Shown one piece after another: positions 13,441 to 13,459 of a stretch of 13,459 bases of DNA; within the stretch, counting starts at the first letter, position 1, and the number at the start of each line of letters is the position of its first letter. A program made the position numbers and the translations under genes. The notes beneath the pieces are model-generated. The model searched no databases and was not told the DNA's origin. It saw nothing but the letters and a program-made list of their open reading frames with translations. The stretch spans positions 1 to 13,459 of the forward strand of contig CAJPPQ010000021.1 of assembly GCA_905372605.1 (NCBI GenBank), in the 5' to 3' direction. The DNA comes from Porphyromonadaceae bacterium. GTDB lineage: Bacteria > Bacteroidota > Bacteroidia > Bacteroidales > Paludibacteraceae.

Positions 13441-13459
13441 CCGATAATTTCGAGGAAAT

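Overview
The window looks like a chromosomal stretch from a member of the Bacteroidetes, most likely order Bacteroidales. The evidence is: promoter boxes of the Bacteroidetes type (TAnnTTTG, e.g. TACCTTTG) in front of several genes; A-rich leaders in place of strong Shine-Dalgarno sites; a DUF5103 type IX secretion (T9SS) plug protein; a surface protein with a T9SS type A C-terminal sorting domain; and the yajC-ybbR-coaE order typical of the group. Nothing in the sequence fixes the genus.

Layout. Bases 1-304 hold no confident gene, only a leader with a promoter box. The plus strand then carries a PagL/acyloxyacyl-hydrolase-like outer-membrane protein (305-1513), followed by yajC (1669-1998), a YbbR-domain protein (2091-3065) and coaE (3062-3643; ATGA overlap with ybbR). 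From 3636 to the right end everything confident is on the minus strand. coaE and radA converge and overlap by 8 nt. Read 5'->3' on the minus strand, a promoter at 9508-9538 drives a tightly packed set: recF, the DUF5103 T9SS plug protein (ATGA overlap), a WecA/MraY-family sugar-phosphate transferase (14-nt gap), an exported MsrB-MsrA fusion (17-nt overlap) and radA (51-nt gap). Upstream of recF is a YycJ/WalJ-like metallo-beta-lactamase-fold hydrolase with its own promoter box. Furthest right is an 853-residue modular leucine-rich-repeat protein (10611-13172).

Function. Most genes are housekeeping: protein export (YajC), CoA synthesis (CoaE), recombination and repair (RecF, RadA), repair of oxidised envelope methionines (MsrBA). 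Several act on the cell envelope: lipid A deacylation, initiation of a lipid-linked polysaccharide, gating of the T9SS pore and a T9SS cargo. There is no phage, plasmid, defence cassette, CRISPR array or RNA gene that I can support.

The less ordinary sequence is non-coding or repetitive: (i) six copies of a short palindrome spaced 38-42 bp, with an alternating 84-bp higher-order unit, just upstream of the LRR gene; (ii) an array of degenerate 8-bp units (consensus about GTTTAAnn) at 10424-10530; (iii) a perfect 14-bp-arm hairpin that probably terminates the LRR gene; (iv) the LRR gene itself, with three paralogous modules holding 3, 8 and 3 leucine-rich repeats, the middle one expanded by a cysteine-bearing repeat subtype.
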